64,000 bases of DNA, taken from positions 578,001-642,000 of the forward strand of contig NZ_OX030782.1 in assembly GCF_943733665.1 (NCBI RefSeq). The letters run 5' to 3'. The DNA is from Aquimarina sp. Aq107 (GTDB taxonomy: Bacteria > Bacteroidota > Bacteroidia > Flavobacteriales > Flavobacteriaceae). The position numbers were made by a program, and so were the translations under genes. Below the pieces are notes generated by a model. The model saw only the letters and a list, made by a program, of their open reading frames with translations. It ran no database searches and was not told where the DNA came from. This document shows, one piece after another, positions 34,997-42,915 of the stretch (position 1 is its first letter; every line of letters starts with the position of its first letter).

Positions 34997-36736
34997 ATGA
35001 TGAAAATACTTGTTGGTTTTTCCAGAATATTTGTAGCTGCTCTTTTCTTATTTTCAGGCTTTATTAAACTTAATGATCCTTTAGGATTCTCCTATAAACT
35101 ACAAGAATATTTTAGCGAAGGTGTATTAAATATGGAGTTTTTGATTCCAATTGCTTTACTTATGGCAGTATTCCTTTGTATTTTTGAGATAATAGTTGGA
35201 ATTACGTTGCTTTTAGGGTATTTGCCCAAGTTTACAGTTTGGTCATTATTGGGTATGATTGTCTTTTTTACATTTCTTACCTTTTATTCCGCATACTTTA
35301 ATAAAGTTACTGATTGTGGATGTTTTGGAGATGCATTGCCATTAACACCTTGGGAATCTTTCACTAAAGATGTAATTCTATTGGTGTTTATTTTAATATT
35401 ATTCTTTGGAAGAAAATACATAACGCCTATTCTACCTGAGGCTTCTCATAAGTGGATAGTATTTGTAAGTTTTACAGCCTGTTTAGCATTTGCTTATCAA
35501 GTATTAATGCATTTACCTACATTCGATTTTAGAGCATATAAAATAGGAACAAATATAGAAGAAGGAATGTCGGTTCCTGATGGAGCTCCAGAGGCAGAGT
35601 TTAAGTACTCTTGGAAGTTTGATGTAAATGGTAAAGAAGAAATTGTAACAACTAGTGGAGAATATCCGCAAGTTGATGGTAAGTATATTGGTGTAGAAAC
35701 AGAAATGATTAATGAAGGATATATACCGCCTATCCATGATTTTGCTATTGAAAAAGATGGAGAGGATTATACAACAGAATTTTTAGAAAAAGAAAATGTT
35801 GTGCTTATTGTAATGTATAATTTGTCAAAAAGTGAAGGAGAAGGAATGAGCGTGATAAAAGGACTTACTGATAAAGCTATGACCCAAGGGTATGATGTAA
35901 TAGGTCTTACAGCATCTTCTCCTCAAGAAGTTTCTCAGAAAAAACAACAGTATAATTTAAGTTTTGAGTTTTATAGTACTGATGAAACTGCTCTTAAAAC
36001 AATTTTAAGATCAAATCCTGGAATAGTAAAATTAAATAAGGGAACCATTACTGAAAAACTGCATTGGAATGATGCTGATAAATTGGTTTTGGATAAAGTA
36101 GAACCGTCTAAACCCAAAATTAATGTAAAATTGAGATCTCAATTAGATAGTATTGCTAAACTAGACCAAAAGTTTAGAAGACTAATGCAAGCTAAGACAG
36201 TAGAGGAGCGAGATAGTATTGCTAAGTTAGTTGGAGCAACAGAAAAGGAAGTAACTACGGATCTATGGCAGCAACAGAGCGCAATAGATTCTTCAAATAC
36301 AGTTTTTATAGAACAAGTTTTTAAAAAACACGGATATCCTGGTAAAAGTTTAGTGGGAGAACCGACCAATAAAACCGCTTGGTTTGTGATTCAGCATTCT
36401 AATAAAATAAATGAATACCTTCCATTGATTAAAAAAGCTGGAGAAGAAGATGAAATTCCTTTTAGGTTAGTAGCTATGATGGAAGACCGGCATCTAATGA
36501 GTATTGGTGAAGAACAAGTTTATGGTACTCAGGGAACGACATTAAATCATAATACAAATACACCGGTCAAGATTATTTGGCCGATAAAAGATGCTGAAAA
36601 TGTTAATCAACGCCGAAAAGATGCTGGATATAATACTACAATAGAGGAATATGCTAAAAGATTATATGGAGATACTTTTGAATATAAAGTCTATACATTA
36701 GAAGAGGTCGAAAAGTTGAAAGAAAAGACAAATTAG
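34997..36736 (+). CDS. BT_3928-type DoxX-like membrane protein fused to a DUF6624-like domain
   Basis: A 579-residue protein. Residues 1-170 are a DoxX/MauE-like four-helix membrane domain (RIFVAALFLFSGFIKLNDPL, then TDCGCFGDALPLTPWESF). Residues about 230-345 look like a thioredoxin-fold domain without CxxC, giving the usual BT_3928 architecture. Residues about 380-579 are extra: the part KHGYPGKSLVGEPTNKTAWF, VIQHSN and EQVYGTQG resembles DUF6624, normally a stand-alone domain. No frameshift or stop separates the parts. Its place between DUF1599 and tpiA is conserved in Bacteroidota. MauE-like domains handle disulfide chemistry, so an envelope redox role is plausible. Confidence 0.75.
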   Translation: MMKILVGFSRIFVAALFLFSGFIKLNDPLGFSYKLQEYFSEGVLNMEFLIPIALLMAVFLCIFEIIVGITLLLGYLPKFTVWSLLGMIVFFTFLTFYSAYFNKVTDCGCFGDALPLTPWESFTKDVILLVFILILFFGRKYITPILPEASHKWIVFVSFTACLAFAYQVLMHLPTFDFRAYKIGTNIEEGMSVPDGAPEAEFKYSWKFDVNGKEEIVTTSGEYPQVDGKYIGVETEMINEGYIPPIHDFAIEKDGEDYTTEFLEKENVVLIVMYNLSKSEGEGMSVIKGLTDKAMTQGYDVIGLTASSPQEVSQKKQQYNLSFEFYSTDETALKTILRSNPGIVKLNKGTITEKLHWNDADKLVLDKVEPSKPKINVKLRSQLDSIAKLDQKFRRLMQAKTVEERDSIAKLVGATEKEVTTDLWQQQSAIDSSNTVFIEQVFKKHGYPGKSLVGEPTNKTAWFVIQHSNKINEYLPLIKKAGEEDEIPFRLVAMMEDRHLMSIGEEQVYGTQGTTLNHNTNTPVKIIWPIKDAENVNQRRKDAGYNTTIEEYAKRLYGDTFEYKVYTLEEVEKLKEKTN

Positions 36737-36738
36737 TA

Positions 36739-37809
36739 ATGACTAAATACTTCTATAAATTTGGGTATGCATTACTTACTTTATTAGGAGTAATTACTGT
36801 TATATTTCTTCTGTTTACTATTCTTCCCGGAGATCCGGCGCAAATGATGATGGGACAGAATGAAAATAAAGAACAATTAGACATTATTAATAAAAAATAT
36901 GGCTTTGATCTTCCTTTGAGTACACAATATCGATATTATCTTAATGATCTTTCGCCTGTTTCATTTCATAGTATAGACGAAAATGATTTTTCATTTTTTG
37001 ATACTGAAAAATATACAGGCTTTTCATTATTTACAATTGGTAAAACAAAAACAGTTTTTAAGTACCCTTATCTAAGAGAGTCCTTTCAGAAGAACGGTAA
37101 AAAAGTAAGTCAGGTGATTAAAGAAACCTTGCCAAATACTGCAGTACTTGCTGTGTCTGCTATTTTAATAGCTATATTTCTGGGGATTTCTATGGGTATT
37201 GTTAGTGCATTAACTAAGGATCAATGGGCAGATCGATTAATTCAATTGGTAAGTACTATTGGTATGAGTGTACCTTCTTTCTTTAGTGCTATTATTTTTG
37301 CTTGGTTGTTTGGCTATGTTTTACACGAATATACCAATCTTAATATGACAGGAAGTTTATATGAAGTAGATGATTTTGGAGAAGGAACTTATATTCAATG
37401 GAAGAATTTAATATTGCCTGCTATAGTTCTTGGAGTGAGACCATTAGCAGTAGTTACTCAGCTAATGAGGAATTCATTATTAGAAGTCATGAGTCAGGAT
37501 TATATACGTACAGCTAAGGCAAAAGGCTTATCGTTGTTTCAGGTAATTAAAAGACATGCGTTAAAAAATGCATTAAATCCGGTAGTGACAGCTATTTCTG
37601 GTTGGTTTGCATCAATGTTAGCGGGAGCCGTTTTCGTAGAATATATTTTTGGTTGGAACGGCCTTGGCAAAGAAATAGTAGATGCATTAAATACATCAGA
37701 CCTTCCTATTATTATGGGAGCCGTTATCGTAATCTCTTCTGTATTTATCTTAATCAATATATTTGTAGATCTTATATATAGATGGCTAGATCCTAGAATA
37801 AGGGTGTAA
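36739..37809 (+). CDS. OppB/DppB-type ABC transporter permease
   Basis: A 356-residue inner-membrane permease of the peptide/nickel uptake family. The N-terminal helix is followed by LLFTILPGDPAQMMMGQNEN, typical of OppB/DppB; a periplasmic region (about 50-130) is longer than in E. coli DppB; the cytoplasmic EAA loop is AKAKGLSLFQVIKRHALKNA (about residue 255). No second permease, binding protein or ATPase is adjacent, so partners must be elsewhere. It starts 2 bp after the BT_3928-type stop codon, in the same operon, and tpiA follows after 54 bp. Confidence 0.9.
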   Translation: MTKYFYKFGYALLTLLGVITVIFLLFTILPGDPAQMMMGQNENKEQLDIINKKYGFDLPLSTQYRYYLNDLSPVSFHSIDENDFSFFDTEKYTGFSLFTIGKTKTVFKYPYLRESFQKNGKKVSQVIKETLPNTAVLAVSAILIAIFLGISMGIVSALTKDQWADRLIQLVSTIGMSVPSFFSAIIFAWLFGYVLHEYTNLNMTGSLYEVDDFGEGTYIQWKNLILPAIVLGVRPLAVVTQLMRNSLLEVMSQDYIRTAKAKGLSLFQVIKRHALKNALNPVVTAISGWFASMLAGAVFVEYIFGWNGLGKEIVDALNTSDLPIIMGAVIVISSVFILINIFVDLIYRWLDPRIRV

Positions 37810-37863
37810 GTATCTTATTTAGAATTATAACCAAATAAAAACCACACACATAAATTAAAATTA

Positions 37864-38616
37864 ATGAGAACAAAAATTGTAGCAGGAAACTGGAAAATGA
37901 ATAAAAATCTTGCGGAGACAGGAGTTTTACTTTCAGAATTAAAGGCAAAATTTCAAGATTTACCAGAAGCTAAAATAATCGTAGCTCCGACCTTTACAAA
38001 TCTTTATTACGCTTTCGAAGAACTTAAAGAAGTTGATATCGATGTAGCGGCACAAAATATGTATCAAGCAGAAAGCGGTGCATTTACAGGAGAGATTTCT
38101 GCAGACATGTTAAAAAGTGTAGGTGTAGAAACAGTTATACTTGGTCATAGTGAGCGTAGAGCTTATTTTGGAGAAACAGATGAATTGTTAGAAGAGAAAG
38201 TGAATACAGCGTTGAAGCATAAAATGACTATTATCTTTTGTTTTGGAGAAGAACTAGAAGATCGTAAAAGCGGAAACCATTTTAATGTAGTAGAAGGGCA
38301 ATTAAAAAATGCTTTATTTAAATTAGATAATGATGCTTGGAAGCATATTGTTTTGGCATATGAGCCAGTTTGGGCGATAGGAACAGGAGAAACCGCAAGT
38401 CCTGAACAAGCACAAGAAATGCATGCTTTTATACGTAAAACTATAGGAGACGCCTTTAATGCAGAAATTGCAGAAGATGTTTCTATATTGTATGGAGGAA
38501 GTGTAAAACCTGCAAATGCTAAAGAGATTTTTGCAAAACCAGATGTAGATGGAGGACTAATAGGAGGAGCTTCATTAGACCCTGATAGTTTTGCAGCTAT
38601 CGCTAATTCATTTTAA
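37864..38616 (+). CDS. tpiA: triosephosphate isomerase
   Basis: Interconverts dihydroxyacetone phosphate and glyceraldehyde 3-phosphate. The 250-residue barrel has GNWKMNKN (catalytic Lys, about 13), ILGHSERRAYFGE (catalytic His, about 96), AYEPVWAIGTGETA (catalytic Glu, about 168; the phosphate loop follows) and LYGGSVKP. Last gene of the DUF1599 cluster, closed by a terminator. Confidence 0.97.
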   Translation: MRTKIVAGNWKMNKNLAETGVLLSELKAKFQDLPEAKIIVAPTFTNLYYAFEELKEVDIDVAAQNMYQAESGAFTGEISADMLKSVGVETVILGHSERRAYFGETDELLEEKVNTALKHKMTIIFCFGEELEDRKSGNHFNVVEGQLKNALFKLDNDAWKHIVLAYEPVWAIGTGETASPEQAQEMHAFIRKTIGDAFNAEIAEDVSILYGGSVKPANAKEIFAKPDVDGGLIGGASLDPDSFAAIANSF

Positions 38617-38637
38617 ATTATATTTTTGAAAATAAAT

Positions 38638-38669
38638 AAAAGGTATTCGTAAGTGCGAATACCTTTTTT
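38638..38669 (+). terminator. terminator after tpiA
   Basis: AAAGGTATTCG / CGAATACCTTT stem with loop TAAGTG and a T-run. Confidence 0.88.
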
Positions 38670-38683
38670 ATTAGTCAAAGTAT

Positions 38684-38691
38684 TAACTTTG
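38684..38691 (+). promoter_or_regulatory. -7 promoter box of prmA
   Basis: TAACTTTG matches TAnnTTTG, 19 bp before the prmA ATG and just after the tpiA terminator, so prmA is its own unit with a very short leader. Confidence 0.6.
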
Positions 38692-38710
38692 CACCCTAAT
38701 TTAAATAAAG

Positions 38711-39550
38711 ATGACAACACCTATATACATAGGCTATTATTTTAATATCACACCGTTGCAGCCCGCTACAGAAATTCTGATAGCAGAATTAGGTAATGTT
38801 GGTTTTGAGAGTTTTGTTGAAACAGAAAATGGGTTAGAGGCTTTTATTCAAAAGGAAGAATGGAAAGCGAATATTTTAGATGATATCTACATACTAAGCT
38901 CCGATGAATTCGAAATTACCTTTTCGACTAAAGAAATAGAACAGGTGAATTGGAATAAGGAGTGGGAGAAGAATTTTACTCCAATCGTAGTCGATGATAC
39001 TTGTGGTGTAAGAGCACCTTTTCATGAAAAGCCAGAATTACAATATGATATCGTGATAGAACCGAAAATGTCTTTTGGAACAGGTCATCATGAGACAACT
39101 CATATGATGATTCAGCACTTACTTAAACAAGATTTACAAGATAAAAAGGTTTTGGATATGGGGTGTGGAACTGGTGTTTTGGCAATTTTAGCTGAAATGA
39201 AAGGAGCACAACCTATAGATGCAATTGATATTGATAATTGGTGTTATTTAAATACAATTGAAAACGTAGAGCGAAATAATTGTAAACACATTACCGCTTA
39301 CGAAGGAGATGCTTCGTTACTACTAGATAAAAAGTATGATGTGGTGATTGCTAATATTAACAGAAATATATTGTTAAAAGATATTTCTACTTATGCCAAC
39401 ACATTACGTACTGATGGTGTTCTTTTGTTAAGTGGTTTTTATCAAGAGGATTTAGAGTTAATTACCAAGCAATGCAAAGACAATAATTTAGAGTTTGTTG
39501 AGTGTTTTGATAGAAATAATTGGATAGCAGCTGGTTACAGGTTAAAATAA
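38711..39550 (+). CDS. prmA: ribosomal protein L11 methyltransferase PrmA
   Basis: SAM-dependent methyltransferase that trimethylates ribosomal protein L11. The 279-residue protein has a short N-terminal substrate-recognition domain and the methyltransferase core with MSFGTGHHETTHMM (about 119), motif I VLDMGCGTGVLAI (about 145), DIDNWC and NINRNIL (motif IV, about 215). The next gene, clpS, has its own promoter box but may also be read from here. Confidence 0.95.
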   Translation: MTTPIYIGYYFNITPLQPATEILIAELGNVGFESFVETENGLEAFIQKEEWKANILDDIYILSSDEFEITFSTKEIEQVNWNKEWEKNFTPIVVDDTCGVRAPFHEKPELQYDIVIEPKMSFGTGHHETTHMMIQHLLKQDLQDKKVLDMGCGTGVLAILAEMKGAQPIDAIDIDNWCYLNTIENVERNNCKHITAYEGDASLLLDKKYDVVIANINRNILLKDISTYANTLRTDGVLLLSGFYQEDLELITKQCKDNNLEFVECFDRNNWIAAGYRLK

Positions 39551-39584
39551 TGTGAGAGACGATAATTTTTTCTTTTCGAAATAG

Positions 39585-39592
39585 TATATTTG
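39585..39592 (+). promoter_or_regulatory. -7 promoter box of clpS
   Basis: TATATTTG, perfect TAnnTTTG. It overlaps an in-frame TTG at 39590, which rules that codon out as the start if the box is real, and leaves the ATG at 39608. Confidence 0.6.
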
Positions 39593-39607
39593 TATAAAAT
39601 TAATGAG

Positions 39608-39883
39608 ATGAGCACTCAAGAAAAGGTTTTAGAAGAAGTTTTAGAAAAAACAGTAGAACAAAATAATAATGAAATTGTTCTATATAATGATGATGTCAAT
39701 ACGTTTGATCATGTCATTGAAACATTAATATATACATGCGAGCATACACCAGTTCAAGCAGAACAATGTGCAATGTTAGTTCATTATAAAGGAAAATGTA
39801 CGGTAAAAACAGGAGTTTACGAGGAATTAGTACCTAGATGTTCTAAGTTACTGCAAGCCGGTTTAAGTGCGGAAATTGTATAG
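39608..39883 (+). CDS. clpS: ATP-dependent Clp protease adaptor ClpS
   Basis: Adaptor that delivers N-degron substrates to ClpA/ClpC-ClpP. The 91-residue protein has a flexible Glu-rich N-terminus, then VLYNDDVNTFDHVIETLI (the NDD-T substrate pocket) and a C-terminal part with EQCAMLVHYKGKCTVKTG, where the His of the pocket appears. I start at the ATG at 39608 because the upstream TTG lies inside a -7 promoter box. A strong terminator follows. Confidence 0.93.
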   Translation: MSTQEKVLEEVLEKTVEQNNNEIVLYNDDVNTFDHVIETLIYTCEHTPVQAEQCAMLVHYKGKCTVKTGVYEELVPRCSKLLQAGLSAEIV

Positions 39884-39900
39884 GAAAATATATTTAAAAG

Positions 39901-39941
39901 AAAAATCGCTCAATAAAATTGTTTATTGAGCGATTTTTTTT
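39901..39941 (+). terminator. terminator after clpS
   Basis: Perfect 17-bp stem (39901-39917 with 39922-39938), core TCGCTCAATAAA, loop ATTG, and a run of Ts. Confidence 0.92.
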
Positions 39942-39985
39942 TGAATAAAAACTGTTTTATGATTTTAACCTAATAATGATCGAGT

Positions 39986-40171
39986 TTGAATCATTTTTGT
40001 GATTGTATCATTCGTAGAAAAAATCGTTTTACACTAAATATATGTAGAGTTTTAGTCATTTTTTACTGGAAAAAGAGTGTTGGTTCTCTGATAGGGCTAT
40101 ATATCCTAGGTGCGCTAACAGGTAATGATGCAACAACTGGAGAGTTTAATGGAAATGATATAGCTGCCTGA
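39986..40171 (+). CDS. doubtful small ORF, possibly a gene remnant
   Basis: A 61-residue frame whose last 35 residues look protein-like (KKSVGSLIGLYILGALTGN, a plausible membrane helix, then an Asn/Asp/Gly tail), while the first half looks random. It has no promoter box and sits in an AT-rich intergenic region. It could be the tail of a decayed small membrane protein, or chance. Confidence 0.2.
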   Translation: MNHFCDCIIRRKNRFTLNICRVLVIFYWKKSVGSLIGLYILGALTGNDATTGEFNGNDIAA

Positions 40172-40654
40172 AAATATTTTCATTAAAATTTTAGAATAGT
40201 TGTAATTGCTATATTAAGATAATAAAAGTGCAATTTCCGTTAGGTTTTTATTATTGTAAATTATTCATAATGTTCTTATTGAAAATATTACTCTCTATTT
40301 TTTTAAAAAACAAGTGCTAAAGCCGATATTAATTTTTTTTTAACACTTTTTAGTTGAAAATTTATAATATGAAAGAAAAAGACTACATTTTTCATAAAAA
40401 ATAAAATACTTATGAATTCTTTAACATCTCTTATATTATCATAATTTTTTGCTTAATCGCTAAGTTGAGTGTTAATTTTAAATATGCATTTAATCGGTTT
40501 TATTGTGTAATTTAAGGATATGTATTTGTTATTAATTACACTGCTTTATTGAATTAAATATATGTATTTGCCTTATTATTAGAGGATTATTTAAATTTTT
40601 AACTGATATTTTAAAAAAATTATCATATCTTCAACCCGCTTAAAATTTAAAAAG

Positions 40655-40666
40655 GTTCAAAGCTTT
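40655..40666 (+). repeat. GTTCAAAGCTTT element, upstream copy 1
   Basis: The 12-mer GTTCAAAGCTTT recurs exactly at 41876-41887 in front of the second metallopeptidase. Its exact reverse complement follows the second gene (42857-42868), and a variant (AAAGGCTTTGAATC at 41625-41638) follows the first. Each gene is thus bracketed by inverted copies. Confidence 0.7.
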
Positions 40667-40683
40667 GCTAAATTAAATGCAGG

Positions 40684-40713
40684 CAAAATAAATTCTGTTG
40701 AAGATTTATTTTG
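40684..40713 (+). promoter_or_regulatory. leader hairpin of first metallopeptidase gene
   Basis: CAAAATAAAT (40684-40693) and ATTTATTTTG (40704-40713) pair perfectly around a 10-nt loop TCTGTTGAAG; two G-U pairs may extend it. ACTCAAC follows at 40732-40738, 9 nt before the ATG. The second gene has the same arrangement with two compensated pair changes. Confidence 0.6.
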
Positions 40714-40747
40714 TTAATAGTAACTACACAAACTCAACTTTTTAAAA

Positions 40748-41593
40748 ATGAAGAAAATCAAAGTATTAGCGCTTTGCGCTATCGCGGCTGGTGTAATCAC
40801 ATCTTGCCAAAAAGACGAAATTAATAACGAAACACAACCTGAAACTGCAGCATTGACAAAAGCTCATTTGGATGCACTTGCTGATGCTGGACTTAATATT
40901 GCGGATGCCGAGTATTTTACAATGGAAGGTCTTCCAGGAGACCCAGCTGTACAAGGTGTTAAAGCTTCAGATGTTTTTATTCCATTAGCAGAATTAACTT
41001 CTGGTATGCACGCATTAGGTAAAGCAGAAGACGGAGTTAATAAGCAATACAGAACTAACAATTTGGTTACTGGTTCGAATCGTAGCTTTAGAGTTGTTGG
41101 ATATACAGGATCTTGTTGTGCGCTAACCAGCAAAATGAGAACTGCTTTACAATGGGCGGTTAATAATTACAATAGATTAAACACATCTCTTAACTTATCT
41201 CTTGTTTTCCAAAGTAATTTTAATAACACTGATATGGTTGTTTATAATAATGGCCGTAGTGGTGGAGGTGGATCTGCTGGATTCCCATCTGGTGGACAAG
41301 CATTTAAAAGAGTTCAGATCAATGCTGGTACGGATTCTTTTAGTACAAATGTAGTAGAGCATGTAATGACTCACGAAATTGGTCACTCTGTTGGATTCCG
41401 TCACCAAGATTGGACAACTCGTCAGAGTTGTGGACAAAATACTAATGAAGGAACTGCTGGAGTTGGAGCAATCTTAATTAACGGTACTCCAAGTTCTGAT
41501 AGAGCAGATTCTATAATGTTAGCTTGTTTTGGTTCTGGAGAAGACGGAGAATTCACAAGTACAGATATTACTGCTTTAAACGCTTTATACTAA
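40748..41593 (+). CDS. HEIGH-type zinc metallopeptidase lipoprotein (M57-like), copy 1
   Basis: A 281-residue secreted protease precursor. The signal is VLALCAIAAGVITSC with the lipobox Cys at about 20, then a pro-region. The catalytic site is HEIGHSVGFRHQDW (HExxHxxGxxH, about residue 208), of the metzincin-like M57 type annotated as dual-action HEIGH peptidase. Upstream, ALTSKMRTALQWAVNNYNRL begins the catalytic domain; two Cys in SCCAL and Cys in RQSCGQN and MLACFG may form disulfides. It is one of two tandem paralogues with identical leader logic and similar 3' ends. Confidence 0.88.
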   Translation: MKKIKVLALCAIAAGVITSCQKDEINNETQPETAALTKAHLDALADAGLNIADAEYFTMEGLPGDPAVQGVKASDVFIPLAELTSGMHALGKAEDGVNKQYRTNNLVTGSNRSFRVVGYTGSCCALTSKMRTALQWAVNNYNRLNTSLNLSLVFQSNFNNTDMVVYNNGRSGGGGSAGFPSGGQAFKRVQINAGTDSFSTNVVEHVMTHEIGHSVGFRHQDWTTRQSCGQNTNEGTAGVGAILINGTPSSDRADSIMLACFGSGEDGEFTSTDITALNALY

Positions 41594-41645
41594 AACTAAG
41601 TATACTGTAAAAATTATATAATATAAAGGCTTTGAATCTTTTTAT

Positions 41646-41682
41646 AAAACCATCTTGATAAAATTTCAAGATGGTTTTTTTT
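41646..41682 (+). terminator. terminator after first metallopeptidase gene
   Basis: AAAACCATCTTGA / TCAAGATGGTTTT stem with a 7-nt loop and a T-run. It is related to the terminator of the second copy (AACCATxxxxA pattern). Confidence 0.88.
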
Positions 41683-41875
41683 ATGAATGATATTGAAAAT
41701 AAGATTGTTATAGATTTGTTTTCTTAAATTATGGAATTGATATTTTCGTGCCTTTTTAAGGTTTTTTAATAAATTTATTTTATAGTTTCCCTGTATTTGT
41801 AATAAATTATTCAAGGTTTTTGTTGTTTCATTGAAATAAATGTATAACTTGCAGGCTGCAAAAATTTTCAAAAAA

Positions 41876-41887
41876 GTTCAAAGCTTT
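41876..41887 (+). repeat. GTTCAAAGCTTT element, upstream copy 2
   Basis: Exact copy of the 12-mer at 40655-40666, 15 bp before the leader hairpin of the second metallopeptidase gene (17 bp in the first). Confidence 0.7.
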
Positions 41888-41902
41888 CACAAAAATATTT
41901 GC

Positions 41903-41938
41903 TTACAGAATAGATTTTAAAACGGATCTATTCTGTAA
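41903..41938 (+). promoter_or_regulatory. leader hairpin of second metallopeptidase gene
   Basis: TTACAGAATAGAT (41903-41915) pairs perfectly with ATCTATTCTGTAA (41926-41938) around a 10-nt loop TTTAAAACGG. Relative to the first gene (CAAAATAAAT / ATTTATTTTG) two A-T pairs are replaced by G-C pairs on both sides. ACTCAAC follows at 41949-41955, 7 nt before the ATG. Confidence 0.65.
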
Positions 41939-41962
41939 TAATACACAAACTCAACAATTTAA

Positions 41963-42835
41963 ATGAAAAAATTAAAATTTTTAGCGCTTTGCGCTATGGC
42001 TGCGGGTGTGGTTACATCTTGCCAAAAAGACGAAATCACAAATGATGAACAACCAGTTTCATTAGAATTAAGTAAAGATTTACAGGATAAAATATGGGCT
42101 ACAGGAGTTAATCCTGGTAATGCTACTATTGAAAAGATTACTCTTCTTAATGGAATAGAAGAGGAATACGTTCTTTCTGGAGATATTATGATGAAACTTT
42201 CTGAGATTGAGAAAGGAAGTTATGATTTAGAAGATTCAGAAGATGGTGTTAATAAGCAATACAGAACGAATAACTTAGTTTCTACTGCTAACAGAACTAT
42301 TGATATTTTAGGATATACAGGATCTGGTAATGCATTAACGAGTAATATGCAGACAGGTTTACAATGGGCTGTTAATAACTATAACAGAATTAGTACAACT
42401 TTAAACTTTAGATTAACTTTTGGAACTGATTTCCAAGCTGCTGATATGGTTGTTTATAACAATAATGGTAGCGGAGCTGGTGGTCAAGCAGAATTTCCAG
42501 AAGGAGGAAGACCAGGAAAGTTTATCCAAATCTTAAATGGAACTGGAACTTTCGGTGGAAGTAACGTAAATAATGTTAATGAGCATGTAATCGGACACGA
42601 AATAGGTCACGCTCTAGGTTTTAGACATACTGATTATGCTCGTAGAAGATGTGATAACAGTAACGAAGGAACTGCTGGTAGTATCGGAGCAATTAACATT
42701 CCTGGTACACCTACTGCAAATCAGTGGGGTCAGAGCGGTTTAGATTCAGGTTCATTAATGATCTCTTGTTTTGACGGTAGTGAAGATGGAGAATTTAGTA
42801 GCTTTGACATCGTAGCTTTAGAATATCTATACTAA
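41963..42835 (+). CDS. HEIGH-type zinc metallopeptidase lipoprotein (M57-like), copy 2
   Basis: A 290-residue paralogue of the upstream gene, roughly half identical by eye. Lipoprotein signal FLALCAMAAGVVTSC, pro-region, then the catalytic domain with HEIGHALGFRHTDYARR. The zinc ligands are the two His of HEIGH and the third His in FRHTD. The DGVNKQYRTNNLV joint between pro-region and catalytic domain is the same in both copies and may be the processing region. DNA identity is highest across the signal peptide codons (e.g. TTAGCGCTTTGCGCTAT is identical in both). Confidence 0.88.
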   Translation: MKKLKFLALCAMAAGVVTSCQKDEITNDEQPVSLELSKDLQDKIWATGVNPGNATIEKITLLNGIEEEYVLSGDIMMKLSEIEKGSYDLEDSEDGVNKQYRTNNLVSTANRTIDILGYTGSGNALTSNMQTGLQWAVNNYNRISTTLNFRLTFGTDFQAADMVVYNNNGSGAGGQAEFPEGGRPGKFIQILNGTGTFGGSNVNNVNEHVIGHEIGHALGFRHTDYARRRCDNSNEGTAGSIGAINIPGTPTANQWGQSGLDSGSLMISCFDGSEDGEFSSFDIVALEYLY

Positions 42836-42856
42836 TAATAAATTATAGTATAAAAT

Positions 42857-42868
42857 AAAGCTTTGAAC
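42857..42868 (-). repeat. GTTCAAAGCTTT element, inverted copy after second metallopeptidase
   Basis: AAAGCTTTGAAC, the exact reverse complement of the 12-mer found upstream of both genes, placed between stop codon and terminator. Confidence 0.7.
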
Positions 42869-42875
42869 TTTTTAT

Positions 42876-42913
42876 AAACCATTCCAAACTTGTTGTTTGG
42901 GATGGTTTTTTTG
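42876..42913 (+). terminator. terminator after second metallopeptidase gene
   Basis: AAACCATTCCAAAC with GTTTGGGATGGTTT (one G-U pair), 5-nt class loop and a T-run; it also lies between convergent genes. Confidence 0.85.
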
Positions 42914-42915
42914 TT

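Larger units (their letters stand above)
40172..40747. other. 576-bp AT-rich region upstream of the first metallopeptidase
   Basis: No credible ORF. The last 95 bp hold the leader elements of the metallopeptidase gene (listed separately: GTTCAAAGCTTT, the 40684-40713 hairpin and ACTCAAC). The rest is A/T-rich with several T-runs and nothing I can name. Confidence 0.5.

Noticed and set aside
39590..39592. TTG as start of clpS
   Set aside because: It lies inside a perfect TAnnTTTG promoter box, and the ATG at 39608 starts a normal ClpS N-terminus.
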